A stretch of DNA of 64,000 nucleotides, taken from the NCBI GenBank assembly GCA_030490835.1, contig CM059975.1, forward strand, positions 50,273,174 to 50,337,173, read 5' to 3'. A model generated the notes under the pieces. The model was not told the DNA's origin and searched no databases. It saw nothing but the letters and a program-made list of their open reading frames with translations. The first letter of the stretch is position 1. Each line of letters starts with the position of its first letter. This DNA comes from Annona cherimola. Taxonomy: Eukaryota > Streptophyta > Magnoliopsida > Magnoliales > Annonaceae. The translations under genes were made by a program, and so were the position numbers. Positions 1 through 11,774 of this stretch are shown piece by piece.

Positions 1-1918
1 AAATCCAAGTTGATAAATCTTAAACCTCCAAGACAAGTTTCTGTTTTGGTTTGATGATGTGATTAAGTTATAAATCATGTATCCATACAAAATATATGAT
101 GGTTTATGCTTAAATGATGAATTTTGAAGTTATGAAATGCAAAGTGATGATTTTGACCTAATTTCTATATTTCTATGCTAAAAATGCTATGAAAATGGGT
201 TTGCATATTTTATGCATGTTATGTAGGGTAAAATACCCTAGGTTTAAGTTATTGTGGATGCCCAGAAATATTTGGGAAAATAAACCATAAAACTGATTTT
301 TATAGATTTTATGAAAGAACGTCAAACCGATGTGAAACGGGACTCAAAACGTGCAAGCTATTTGCTGTTTTGAGAAATGATAATGTATGAATGTTATATA
401 TGTGTTTAATCCCTAAATACGGATTAGAAAAAATAGATTTATTTGCTGAAATTTCGGAATTATATAACTGCATAGGGTTATGTATCAAAAGACACGTTAA
501 ACAGGTGAAAAACGGGTTCCAAACTTGCTGTTTTGGAAACCTAGGTTGAATGCATTTAAATCTCATAAAAATACCCTAAATTCAGTGTTAATTAAGGTTA
601 ATTAACCCGCTGAAATATGGATTACATATATTTTTTAGAAAATTTTATGAAATATTATATGTATATGAGACTAAATGGGCTTATGTGAACGATACATGTG
701 AATAAGGGATGAATGACTTATGAAAAATAATTTTGTGCAAAATGCATGAAAATAAGATGAATTCTATGTTTATATATCTGTTTAAGATTGTATGATATTA
801 ATTCTAAAATTTTGAACTTGATTTATGAAGCTAAGGCAATGATATGTACTTAGAAGAAATACCCATGCGTGTATTTTGGGAAAAATGGATAAATGGCAAA
901 GTGAGCTTAATGAACCTATGTATGATGGTTATTGAATGAATTTTGTGCGATTGAAATGAATACCCTAATAGTGGGGTTACATATATACGTTACGTTATGT
1001 GTTAGCCAACGAAATGTGCAAAATAGCCAACGAATTATTTGAAAAATGATGTGATTCTATGTTTCTGATTGAAAAATCATGCTAGCATGTTAAAGATGAT
1101 TTTATGCAAAAGTTCATGTGCACAGGATACTAGGTCCACTTGAAGGTATAAACAGACCGATTGTCCCCCCTTGGTGTGGCCAAGTCACTTAAAACAGGCC
1201 GAAGGCCAGCGGCGTCCTGTCTAAAATGGTAGTTAACATAACGGATGGTCGCCTGGCTAGCTTCCATCCTAAGGGAGAAATGGTATATATATATATATGT
1301 TCATATTTTCATATGGCATTATGCATATGGAACCCGTGATGGGTACAGAATTTCATATTTTTAAGATATACCTTTAGACAAGGTATAAGATGCTTTACAA
1401 GGTGATTTTAAATGCAAAATGTTGCCTGAAATGATTTGCCTGTAAAATGTAATTAGCTTGCTTATTAAGTTTCGACTCATGATTTTGTTTTCCAAACCCA
1501 AAGACAGGTGAAGTACAGGTCATGGCAAAGGAGCAAATGCCAGCTTAAGGAATTTATGGAAAAACTTAGAAGTTTCATGTTATGGAACTTATGTGGAAAG
1601 AATGTAAACTGAAATTTTATGTTGTGTATGATAACTATGATGTATGTATGCCGTGACATCTGACTTAGGAACTTGTTGAAATGTCTCATGAACAACATAT
1701 TTATATGTGATAAATGGATCAAAATGACTTAGATATGTCTGAGTTTGAAAATATGAGAACTTGAATTGTTATATGAATTTCTATATGATCATAGTTAATT
1801 GGATAAATATCAGATAAAACTCACCGTGTGATAGGGCAACAATCCTGATCACGTTTACCAATCAATACGATCCCGAGGTAAGGCTCAGGATGTGACGCTC
1901 AGGATGTGGGGCGCCACA
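1..1918 (+). mobile_element. Gypsy-type LTR, 3' part (5' end outside the window)
   Basis: Non-coding, AT-rich sequence ending in GGGCGCCACA at 1918, directly against copia pol text. Three blocks (about 1085-1265, 1450-1500 and 1825-1918) recur in the same order on the minus strand at about 9370-9180, 9115-9055 and 8825-8743. Both copies therefore belong to one LTR family. The gypsy assignment rests on LTR style only; no gypsy coding sequence is present. Confidence 0.6.
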
Positions 1919-2985
1919 TATCCAAAATTGAACCAACCACTATTGACCAAGCTCTTGATGATGAAAACTGGATCATAGCAATGCAAGAGGAATTAAATCA
2001 ATTTGAAAGAAACCAAGTTTGGCATCTTGTTCCAAGACCAAAGGACTGTACTGCCATTGGCACAAAATGGGTCTTTAGGAACAAATTAGATGAAAGTGGA
2101 CTTGTAGTGAGAAACAAAGTTAGACTTGTGGCAAAAGGATACTCACAAGAAGAAGGAATAGATTTTGAGGAATCCTATGCTCCGGTCGCTAGATTAGAGG
2201 TCATTCACATTTTACTAGCTTTTGCATCTCACGTGAACTTTAAGTTATTTCAAATGGATGTTAAAAGTGCATTTTTGAATGGGTATATGAATGAAAACGG
2301 TAAATGTATCGATCAAAAGCTATATAGAAGTATGATAGGTTCTCTATTGTATCTAACCGCTTCTAGACCTGATATTCTTTTTAGTGTTTGCATGGTTCTA
2401 GATTTCAAGCATGTCCTAAAGAATCACATTTATTGGCTGTAAAAAGAATTTTTAAATATTTGATAAATACCACTAATCTTGGACTATGGTATCCAAAGGG
2501 GTCATCTTTTGATTTAATCGGCTACTCGGATGCGGATTTTGCAGGATACAAAGTAGATAGAAAAAGTACTAGTGGAACATGTCAGTTCCTTGGAAACATA
2601 TTGGTTTCATGGTATTCAAGGAAACAAACTAGTGTTGCTCTATCTATGGCGGAAGCCGAATATATAGCCGCTGGGAGCTATTGTGCCCAATTGCTTTGGA
2701 TGAAACAACAACTTAGGGACTATGGCATGGATTTTAAAGATATACCTATTAGATGTGATAATACTAGTGCAATATGCTTAACTAAAAATCCAGTATTGCA
2801 TTCTAGGACCAAGCATATAGACCTAAGACATCATTTTATCAGAGAACATGTAGAAAATCATGATATATGTTAAGAATATGTAAAAACAGAAGATCAAATT
2901 GCAAATATTTTTACCAAACCTCTAGCAAAAGAACCATTTTATAAAATTAAAAATGATACGGGGATGATTGAATTAACTTAAAAAA
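1919..2985 (+). pseudogene. Copia pol fragment: reverse transcriptase N-part joined to RNase H, disrupted
   Basis: Codes for RT text ([40 protein letters not shown]), then jumps near 2292-2303 to text that in intact elements lies far downstream ([15 protein letters not shown]). The region with the YVDD catalytic loop is thus deleted. A frameshift near 2390 follows, then RNase H with acidic positions kept (YSDADFAG, SMAEAEY, CDNTSA). A TAA stop at 2871-2873 interrupts the frame before the usual ED-Q-A-IFTKPL end (about 2881-2930). The product could not transpose by itself. Confidence 0.9.
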
Positions 2986-2989
2986 GAAC

Positions 2990-3311
2990 AAGTTGAGGGG
3001 GAGCACAGGTTCAGGGGGAGCAGCCCCCGCCATTCTCAAAGGATTAACCCGCTCCATTTTTATTTTTGATCAATTGACAAAAAGGGGGAGAATAAATTAG
3101 GATTTGAGTTGGGTAGATTATACATAAGTTTGCATATGAAAAGTTTGAGAAATATGTAAATGATGATAATGAAATATGTATGTTAAACTTTAAGATGCAA
3201 AAGTTCAATGATTATTCTAAAGACACCAAAACAAGATAAAATAGTATGTTTTAAAGACATTGAAAAGTACACACTCAAATCGGTTTTGTCAATCATCAAA
3301 ATGGGGGAGAT
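2990..3311 (+). promoter_or_regulatory. Polypurine tracts of element A
   Basis: G-rich purine runs (GTTGAGGGGGAGCA near 2992, GGGGGAG near 3017 and 3084, TGGGGGAGA at 3302-3310) precede the 3' LTR. The last one, directly before TGTTGG, is the likely primer site for plus-strand synthesis. The others are characteristic of SIRE-like elements. Confidence 0.7.
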
Positions 3312-4210
3312 TGTTGGAAACATGTGGAAAATAAGCCAAGTCTATGTTTTGATGATTAACAAATCAATTTGAGTAAGTTTTGGTTACTAACATGTTTGTG
3401 AAGATGATTAAAGGATATAAAAATGAAGAAAATGAAGCATGACAGGTCAAGTCGATTTCCAAGGTAACTCAGGCATCGACTTAGGGCAAGTCGATCCCCA
3501 AGTCGACTCCAGCAGCGACTTCAAAATGTTATTTTCATCCAGCGTTGAAATCGGGGAGTAAAGCTGCCGAAGTCGCAAACGAAGTCGACTCCGCATGCGA
3601 CTTGGGTGAAGTCGCAGACCAAGTTGACTCCAGCATCGACTTCAAACATGATTTTTTGTACAGAGTTGAAATTGGGAACAAGAGCTGCCGAAGTCGCAGA
3701 CCAAGTCGACTCCACATGAGACTTAGGTGAAGTTGCAGGCCAAGTTGACTCCAGCTTCGACTTCAGACTGACAGCACACGTTTTGAAAAGCTAAGTCGCA
3801 AACCAAGTCGACTCAATGCTCGACTTGAGTAAAATTGAAGACCAAGTAGACTCAAATATTTGACTTAGGCCAAATGAAGATGAAATCAAGTCTAAAGCAA
3901 ATAAAATTGCATGTATTCATCATGGAAAATGAAGATCACACATTTCATGTACTCCAAGATTCAAGGATTCAAAGTTTACAAGTCACGGAGCTAAAGGACA
4001 TCAAGCTAGGATGAATATACTGAGTTTCAAATGACATAAATCAAGGGAAGTACATTAATTTAAGTGACCAAAGCCATCTCCAAGGATTTCAAGTTCATCA
4101 AGCAAGCTAAGGAAGTGAAGTCGCACCCGAAGTCGACTTCACCTGGGACTTGGGTCAAGTCCAGGACCAAGTCGACCCGAGGAAGAACTTGAACAGCCTG
4201 AGCACAGCCG

Positions 4211-4283
4211 AAGTCGCACCAGAAGTCGACTCCATCTGCGACTTGGGCGAAGTCGCACCCGAAGTCGACTCCACCTGCGACTT
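4211..4283 (+). promoter_or_regulatory. Doublet of 34-bp interrupted palindromes in LTR U3
   Basis: Two units at 4211-4244 and 4250-4283 (39-bp period). Each has outer arms AAGTCGCA and TGCGACTT, exact reverse complements, around a central GTCGAC. The second unit ends 86 bp from the first base of the TATA box. The same arrangement is seen at 12499-12571 and 23258-23330. Confidence 0.8.
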
Positions 4284-4368
4284 AGGTCGCAACAGTCGGA
4301 AATTTTTTGAACGTTGGCACATTAAATGTGCGCCACCTACTTCCAAACGTTCGGATTCCCTCGCCATT

Positions 4369-4376
4369 TATATAAG
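4369..4376 (+). promoter_or_regulatory. TATA box of the copia LTR
   Basis: TATATAAG in an AT-rich context, followed by GGCATTC. Equivalent boxes occur at 6999-7006 (+), 12406-12413 (-), 23165-23172 (-) and 35584-35591 (+) in the sister LTRs, all at the same distance (85-86 bp) from the dyad. Confidence 0.7.
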
Positions 4377-5006
4377 GCATTCAATATGAACGTAGAGGGT
4401 AGATGAAACATTATTGATTGAGCACAACTCTCATCTCTAAGAGCATTAAGTGATCAAGCCAACATCTAGAAGAAGAACCTTGCTTTCAAACTGCTAAGAG
4501 CTGCTCGTTGAATCTTTCAGACTGCTTTACAAGTTCTTCTCTGTGCCAAATCTGCCTCTACACACCAGTAATGTGTAGAAACTTTCTTGTATACTTTCTT
4601 GTTGTATTGAACTTGATTTAGTTTGGGTAACTAAGATAAAGTGTAAGCAAAGTAGTGTGTGACTGGAGTAGAACTCGCTTCCTACTTGTTCTGTGAATTG
4701 TATATGCCTCCTAGAGCTGGAATCTAGAAAAAAGCAGAGGCTCTAGTTGTATTCGCGGAATACATAGTGGAACTCAAGTCACAAGGAGTGTGAGCTTGGA
4801 AGAGTGGAGTAGGGTAGGTTGCCTGAACCACTATAAATCTTATCTATTGCTTTTCATTTCCGCTTTCATTATTTTATTGCTTTCCATTTGTCTTATTAAA
4901 GGGGATTAACTAAACTGGGGTAAAGTTTCTGTTTAAGTTGAAAATTTTTAAATACGAAATTCACCTCTCCCCTCTTGGGTAATTGTCATCAACTCGGGAC
5001 CAACAA

Positions 5007-5715
5007 TAAGGGATGAAATGGAAGTGTTTAGAAGTGGTTTGTATTATATTATTATATGTCAGGTGGAATGTCATTAATTTTAAGTGAGCTTAGTTTGATT
5101 TTCACATGTTGCCTATAAGGTGTTTGTTGAAATGTCTAAGTGAGACTTAATGCCTAGAAACCATGTATAAATGAATGTATAGAACCTTATTGATGTGAGT
5201 AATATGTGGCAAATGCTTAGGGTCACATGAAATGCTGAATTATTTGGATTGAAACTTGTGATGGGCTTGATGAATATGGGTTGTATGAATTAAAATGGGA
5301 CTTGAACTTTGTGCTTGAGGATGTTGTTAGATGTTTGTTAGAATTTGATGGAGATGCATGTAAGGGATGACATGGAAGTATTTAGAAGTGGTCGTATATG
5401 ATATTATTATGTGTTGGGGAGACTCCCATGAATTTCGAGTGAGTTTAGTTTGATTTTTCATATGTTGCCTATAAGGTGTTTGTTGAAATGCCCAAGTGAG
5501 GCTTAATGCCTAAAACCCATGTATAAATGAATGTGTAAAACCTTAATGATGTAAATAATGTATCGTAAATGCTTGGGGGCATATGCGTTGTTGAATTATT
5601 TAGATTGAAACTTGTGACGGGCTTGATGAATATGGGTTGTATGAATTGAAATGGGGCTTGAACTTTGTGCTTAAGGATATTGTTGGATGTATGCTAGAAT
5701 TTGTGATGAATTGAC
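5007..5715 (+). repeat. Tandem duplication, two units of about 354 bp
   Basis: TAAGGGATGAAATGG at 5007 recurs as TAAGGGATGACATGG at 5361, and the following text matches with moderate divergence through ATGAATATGGG and CTTGAACTTTGTGCTT in both. It lies in non-coding sequence of a probable gypsy LTR. The first unit starts within two bases of the copia LTR end at 5005. Confidence 0.85.
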
Positions 5716-6669
5716 ATGGGTTGTGTATTTAGATGGATTCTGTGATGGTTTGGTGTGAGCTTTTACATGCCAAATGTTGTTTTGATGAATTGGGGCTAGG
5801 CCCTTTGAAAATGGGTTGGTATTGTTAGTTATGTGTTTGCGAATGGTTTTGATAAACTGATGGTGCATGGTTTGAAATCAAAATGAGACAGTATCTTAGC
5901 ATGAGCATGATGCATATGGCATGAGTGATGCATATACATGGTTTGCATAGGGTTGTTCATATCTCTTTATTGACATGAGGACAGGGTTGTTCATGGCCCT
6001 TGATGGACATGAGGTTGGTTTATTTTCTATGCATGTTTGTGGTATGACATAATTGTGTAGGGCTAGTGAGAGCCTAGTATTTTCATTGCATGTGGTGACA
6101 TGAAATATATGATTAATTTGTCGTTGATTTTATTGACTGAACCTACTTACTGAGTTTGCCCAACTCACGTGTTTATTTTTAATATTTTAGTCGGATGGAC
6201 ATTGCAAGTACCTAGTTGTGAGCCTGAGCTAGGTCATATTGATTCCAAATTGAGGCATATTATGGTAGGTGTAAGTTGTATAGTTTATGATTGTAGTATT
6301 TAAGATTAATTTGTATGTGAGATATTCATGTGCATATATTATATGATAAGTGATGAGTTGTATATTATATATTAGTATGCGGTCCATTGTGTATGGCCTG
6401 TTGAGGCCTTATTGATACATTTGGGAATTGTAAATGTGTATTGTACCTCAACTAAGATATGAATGATGGAAACAATTGTAGTTTAATTAGCTTTTCTATC
6501 ATATATCTAATTGATAACTTAGTTGTTGATGTCTAGGGTTGTTATAGGGGGATTTTATATACATTTGGTCCTTTGTGTTTGGAATTATAGCATATCCTGG
6601 GGAGATGCTGCCAAATCTCTACCATAGTGATCGCTGGTTTGGGGCGGTGGCCAGCAGGGTCTACAACTA
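5716..6669 (+). mobile_element. Probable gypsy LTR-type sequence
   Basis: No coding text. A CTTACTGAGT...AACTCAC phrase near 6147-6170 parallels the phrase at 1455 (+) and 9105 (-) in the other gypsy-type LTRs. With 5007-5715 it probably forms one LTR into which copia element A inserted. Boundaries are not resolved. Confidence 0.45.
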
Positions 6670-7637
6670 AATTAAAGAAGATATAAATTGAAAGGAGTTG
6701 AAGCATCATGAACATAGTGAAGTCAATGCTCAAGTTGACTTCACTTGCAATTTGGATGAAGTCCCGCTCCTACATCGACTCCACTTGAGACTTAAAGGCC
6801 AAGACTTGAAGAAGAATTATCCAAAAGTGAATGGAGCATTGAAGTCTATATCGAAGTCGACTTCAGCTATGATTAGGTGAAGTCACAAGTTAAGTTGACT
6901 CTAGCTGTGACTTTAGTCGTAATAGTCATAAAATTTTTGAACGTCGGTGTATTAAATGGTCACTAGCTATCACCAAACATTCAAAATTTCTTTCAAGCTA
7001 TAAAAGATACATTAAGTGGAGTTAATGAAGTTAGCTAAACAATTCATTATTCTCTCACTTTTCAAGTTCAATGCATTCAAAGGCTGCTTAAAGAGTTCTC
7101 AAGCAAAGCTCACAAGCCTATTGCAAGAAGCTTTAAGTTCATATATTTTTCTCATTTTTTGAGCTTGTTTATTGTGCTATAATATTCTACACAAATCTGT
7201 AACATATAGCTTATTTTTATTTCAAATTCATTATTGCTTTTTAATACTTGGCTTGGTATTGGAGACCCAGGCCATGGTGATGAATAAGTAGTGTTAGTTA
7301 TAGTGGTATTCACTAACTACTTATGAACTATTGTAAAGGCCCCTAGAACTAAAATTTAAAAGAAAGCTATAGCTCTAAATTGTAATTATTGAATTGATAG
7401 TGGAACCTAAGACACAAGGGGTGTGTGCTTAGAAGAGTGGAGTAGGGGTGTTGCCCGCTATAATTTTATGTCTTCTTATGCATTCATCTTTACTTTCTTG
7501 CTCTCTTATTTTGGCTTTAGAAGTTTCATTCAAGAGGACTTAATCTCAAATTGGTTAAGTTTAAATTAGTAGAGAAATTTTAAATAACCTAATTCATCCT
7601 TCTTCTCTTGGGTTAAGCCAACTATTTGAGACCAACA
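6670..7637 (+). repeat. Copia LTR remnant (5' LTR of element B)
   Basis: Aligns to the reference LTR from about its base 85 onward and ends GAGACCAACA at 7637. One decayed palindromic dyad sits at 6880-6913 and a TATA box (TATAAAAG) at 6999-7006, 86 bp beyond the dyad. CpG positions of the dyad have become TpG or CpA. Confidence 0.8.
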
Positions 7638-7651
7638 AGTGGTATTAAAGC
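7638..7651 (+). promoter_or_regulatory. Primer binding site of element B
   Basis: AGTGGTATTAAAGC directly follows the LTR. It resembles the TGGTATCAGAGC complement of plant initiator Met tRNA used by copia elements, with changes expected of an old copy. Confidence 0.75.
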
Positions 7652-7687
7652 ATACTTCAAGTTGTTTTTGAAGAGACCTTATAATCA

Positions 7688-8742
7688 ATGATTGCCCAAT
7701 CAACTTCAATTCCTACTTTTGTTGAAGGATAGTCCTTTACTAGACCACCTCTATTTAACAGGAACAACTTTGCTTATTCGAAGTTGAAAATTAAATAATT
7801 GATAATGATCGCAGAAATGGACTCTTGGATTGCTATCGAAAATAATATTACTTTGTTAAAAGTGAGAAGTCCGGATGGACTAAAGAGGAAATAAAAGTTG
7901 TAAAAGGTAATACCAAGGTCATAAACTCGCTGTTTTGTGCACTCGCAATAGTAGAGTATTGTAGAGTGTCCTCATGCTAAACTGCTAAAGAGATATGAGA
8001 TACTTTAACATCCATATATGAGAGTACTTCATAAGTCCAAGAGACCAAAGGAAACATTATTATTAAAGAACTAGAGAGCTTTAGGATGCTAAAAATTGAA
8101 AAATGATTTCAAGTGCCTTAGAAAGGTCATTTCTGAATCTGAGCAGGTTATGAAGAACCTGTGAGCTCTACCCAAGTCATGAACTCCAAAAATTATAGCT
8201 ATAGAGGAGGCCAAAGACCTTAACTCCTTGAAATCAGAAGATCTAATTAGATCATCGATGTCATATGAATTGTTAAATAAGAAGAATGAAGAGCACAACA
8301 AGGGCAAGAAAACTCTTGCACTAAAAAAGCTAGCCAACAAAGTTCAGAAGAGTCTTCTTAAACATCACAAAATGAGGATGAAGGGATTACCTTCCTTACA
8401 AGAAAATTTAGGAAGTTTGTAAGAAAAGAAAAGAATGTAGGTTTCTCAAAAGCCTACAATGATAAGAGCAAGAAGGGGAGAAAAGAGAAACACCCAAATA
8501 TTTTAAGTGTGGAGGGCTAGAACACATGCAAGCTTAATGTCCTACTCTAGATGATCATACATCCAAGGACAAGCAAGAGAAAAAGGAGAGAAGCGTCTTT
8601 AGAAGATTCCCTAAGCAACGAGTTAAGGGAATATACGTAAATAAAGAACTATCCTCTTCATGCAGCTCATCTAGTGAAGATCAAGATGTATCAAACTGTG
8701 AAAGAATATGCCGCATGGCACAAGTCGAAGACAGTGATACTA
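7688..8742 (+). pseudogene. Copia gag, degenerate
   Basis: Starts at an ATG (7688) reading MIAQSTSIPTFVEG, then a stop. Later frames give KWTEDEIK-like and ITKVINSLF-like phrases, a CCHC-knuckle trace (KCGGLEHMQA near 8505-8530, first Cys lost) and a serine-rich stretch near 8655-8690. Many stops and frameshifts make it non-functional. It parallels the minus-strand gag of element C. Confidence 0.75.
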
Positions 8743-10297
8743 TGGTGCCCTTGAATTTGAGGTGCCTAAACCATACTCCAGAATCGTTTAGTTGGTAAAT
8801 TGTGAGCAGGATTGTAACTCCGTTCACGCAGTAGGGTCTTCAATTCAATCACATTTCAATTTATAAGCAATAATTCACTCATAATTAAAATCATATAATA
8901 TTTGCAAATCATTAAAATACATTTACACCATCAATCTTTGTAACCTGGTAATATTGTACCCTCACAACTTCTCCATTCATCCAAGTATATAAAAATATTA
9001 CAACCTTAAGAGTTTCTAAATTGAGACTCTTTTTTTCTTGAACTTTCTGTACCTATTTAAGGTTGGGAAAAACAAAATGTGAGTACTAGACTCAGTAAGC
9101 AAGCATTTTCATTCAAGTAAACATTTTCATTCCAAAATTTAGCATCTCATAAATAATGCATATTTTGCATTCATGCCTTAAACCTTGATTAGATGGTACT
9201 CTATCTAAGCGACCAGCAATTCGTCTACCCCTTATTTTAAGGAGGGCACCGCCAACCTTTGGGCCTATATTAGCGACTCGGTCACATTAGAAAATGACTT
9301 TTGGTCCGCTTACACCTCTAAAATGGCCATATTCCTTTCTGCATCATGCATCATACACATGCTAGCATGTTTCTAAGAAATAATCACATTCATCATTTTG
9401 CTCTCTTTTCAAGTTGAGAAAAATTGCATAATCATCTATAAAACAGGTTAATAAATACATTTTCCAAACCACATTATGAGGATGGCCGCCCTTAAATAAT
9501 ATTGAAAAACATCATAATGAAATAGATTGCAAGTTATTCAATCATTTTGAAAATAAATCATTTTAAGACATTGCTTGCTTACCTTAGAACGTCAACTCGT
9601 CTCCTCAACATTTTATTTTCCTTTGCCTATACAAGCAAAAGGACTATTTCATGAAAGGTCATGTATGTGGATATATATATATATATGTATATATATATAT
9701 TTCAATTTGTAACACTTGCGATCACCTGGATAGGTATTATTCCAAAACCTATGCACGCATTTTCTCTCATTTAATCATACAAAATTATTATCGAATTGTA
9801 TTTCCCTTTCATATCATATGATTTAATAAAAATTTACGTAGATTTTATTTAAAAATCTCATTAACCAAAGTTTTACAGAATTTAATAAAATGTAATTTGA
9901 GTCTTACCAATTTGTTTTCATAATCAAAATTAACTTATAAAGAAAAATCCTAAACGAAACCTATCGTTAATATTTCCTAGTGATGCAGTCCTCACGTTGG
10001 AATTTTTTTGTTAATAATTCAAAAACTTCTTATAATAAATATATCATTTCTTGATATTTGTTGGTACGTTGTAACCAGATTATTTAACGAGACAGGCCTA
10101 ATATACAAGCTCAACAATCTGCCCATATATTCATTTCATTTCATTTTTTTATTGTATGTCATATAATATATATTATCCATATATTAATACTATTATCATG
10201 GTTGAAACATCATATTGACGATAATTTGTATATATATACTTTCTGATTTCAAACTGCAAGAAGTAATAAAAATAAACAAAAGGATTTGAAGATCACA

Positions 10298-10393
10298 GCA
10301 TACCTGCTGGGACGTCCTCCCGATTTCTATTAATATTTTGTTTTTATTCTCATTTTTTTCCCACCCCAACAGCCCATCATCCCTATTTATAAT
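10298..10393 (-). promoter_or_regulatory. Possible LTR promoter with nearby splice donor
   Basis: On the minus strand TATAAATAG (10383-10391) is followed about 80 bases on by CAGCAG/GTATGC, a good donor context at 10298-10303. It lies inside the gypsy-type LTR. No downstream exon was identified, so it may be only a transposon promoter. Confidence 0.3.
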
Positions 10394-11774
10394 GATCCGC
10401 TGCTGCTACCCACCGGTTCTTGGTATTTGACCAAACATTGGTTCAATGCCCTCTTCCCAGCTACTCCATACGTGGCCTATTTTTGCATATATGCATGAAT
10501 GTATACATCTCGTTCTGATCTTTTTTTTTCAGCTATCTAGTTGTTGTTCACGTTAATTAAATGCATGCAAGTGTCAAAATCTTGTTGATTATACTAATTC
10601 GGTTTCTCTAAAAGCTACTTGTTTCATCTATATATAATTTTTATTTTTTTCTTTAAATTGACGTGACTGCCATCCCATTTATAACAGCATATGTATATAT
10701 ATTGTAACACATAATTTAAAAGTTGTTTTAAAATTTTCTAAAGGTGTTCTTTATAATCTCCCCATCTATATGTTAAAGTATATAAAATTAGCTGTTCATA
10801 TCAAATTTTTTGTTAAAATGATTAGTTTTGGCTAGAATATAAGCATTTGAAATTAACTTATGCAATTCATTGAAATTTTAATTTTTGTACTCATTTATAT
10901 TTATGTCTTGTATAATCTACTCTGTTCATCAAGTAGGGTATATTAATTTAGGCTTACCCGTTAAATTCCACCCGAGATGGAATTGTATATATATACTTAT
11001 TTCAATTAATAAAATGTGAAATATATGGTGAAAATGATACATATGCATGTTCCAAGGGCAGGAACGTACCACACATTAATGGAATCTATGCACATTTTTC
11101 AATGCAAAATTTGAAATTATGTAATTGCTTTATTAAATCAGTTTTCATAATCCAATCCATCCCTATGATGGAGCAAATAAATTTGACCATCCATCTTTGT
11201 CTTCATTTTAAAATGATTTGTATAGGTTAAGATATTAGCATTCAAAATTAATTTATGAAATATCATATAATTCTAGTTTTTTAAAAAATGTCTAAATATA
11301 ATTTTCATGACCTAGTCTATTCATTAGGTTGGATATGTTAAAATAGACTTGCCCATAAAATTTCATGTAAAATTGTCTTATATATATATGTCAAGATATT
11401 AAATTTAATAAGCAATTAGCTAAAAAATATAAAAATGTGAAAGGCTTGCTTGACGTGAATTGCCTTGCATGACTTTGACTTTTGGGCACATTTTCTGATG
11501 CACTTAAGTTAAGTACTTTAATTAATTATTTTTCATAATCTAATCCATCTAGATTAAAAAGCGCATAATTTAATACTTCCCATCAAATTCTCATGTCAAT
11601 CCGAGTTTTACATGCTTAGATGTAATGAAAATAGTGTGAATGAATATAAGCCCTTAACTAGGACCCCTAATTGTACCAAATTTTTTCATAAGGTCCATGA
11701 ATTTAAACAGTTTCATTTGGTATGGTTTAGAATTTTTGAAATTCCTTCCCGAAAAATTTATAGAAATTCATTTT

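Larger units (their letters stand above)
1919..5005 (+). mobile_element. Ty1/copia (SIRE-like) element A, 3' half: broken pol and 3' LTR
   Basis: From the N-terminal side of reverse transcriptase through RNase H, purine tracts and a full 3' LTR (3312-5005). The 5' part is cut off by the gypsy LTR that abuts at 1918, probably an insertion into pol, so the missing half may lie left of the window. The five bases after the LTR, ATAAG, are the expected target duplication. The lineage call comes from pol and gag wording ([23 protein letters not shown]) and is tentative. Confidence 0.85.
3312..5005 (+). repeat. Copia LTR (3' LTR of element A), 1694 bp
   Basis: Runs from TGTTGGAAACATG to GGGACCAACA, with matching TGTTGG/CCAACA ends. 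It contains many GTCGAC-centred palindromic modules (about 3450-3850 and 4110-4290), a TATA box at 4369-4376 and a transcribed part ending in a conserved CCTCTTGGGT block. It is the reference copy for seven other LTRs or remnants in the window. Confidence 0.92.

Noticed and set aside
3450..4290. Regularly spaced short repeats resembling a CRISPR array
   Set aside because: Units are palindromic modules inside an LTR with 39-bp period and related spacers, in a plant genome. No cas genes are present.
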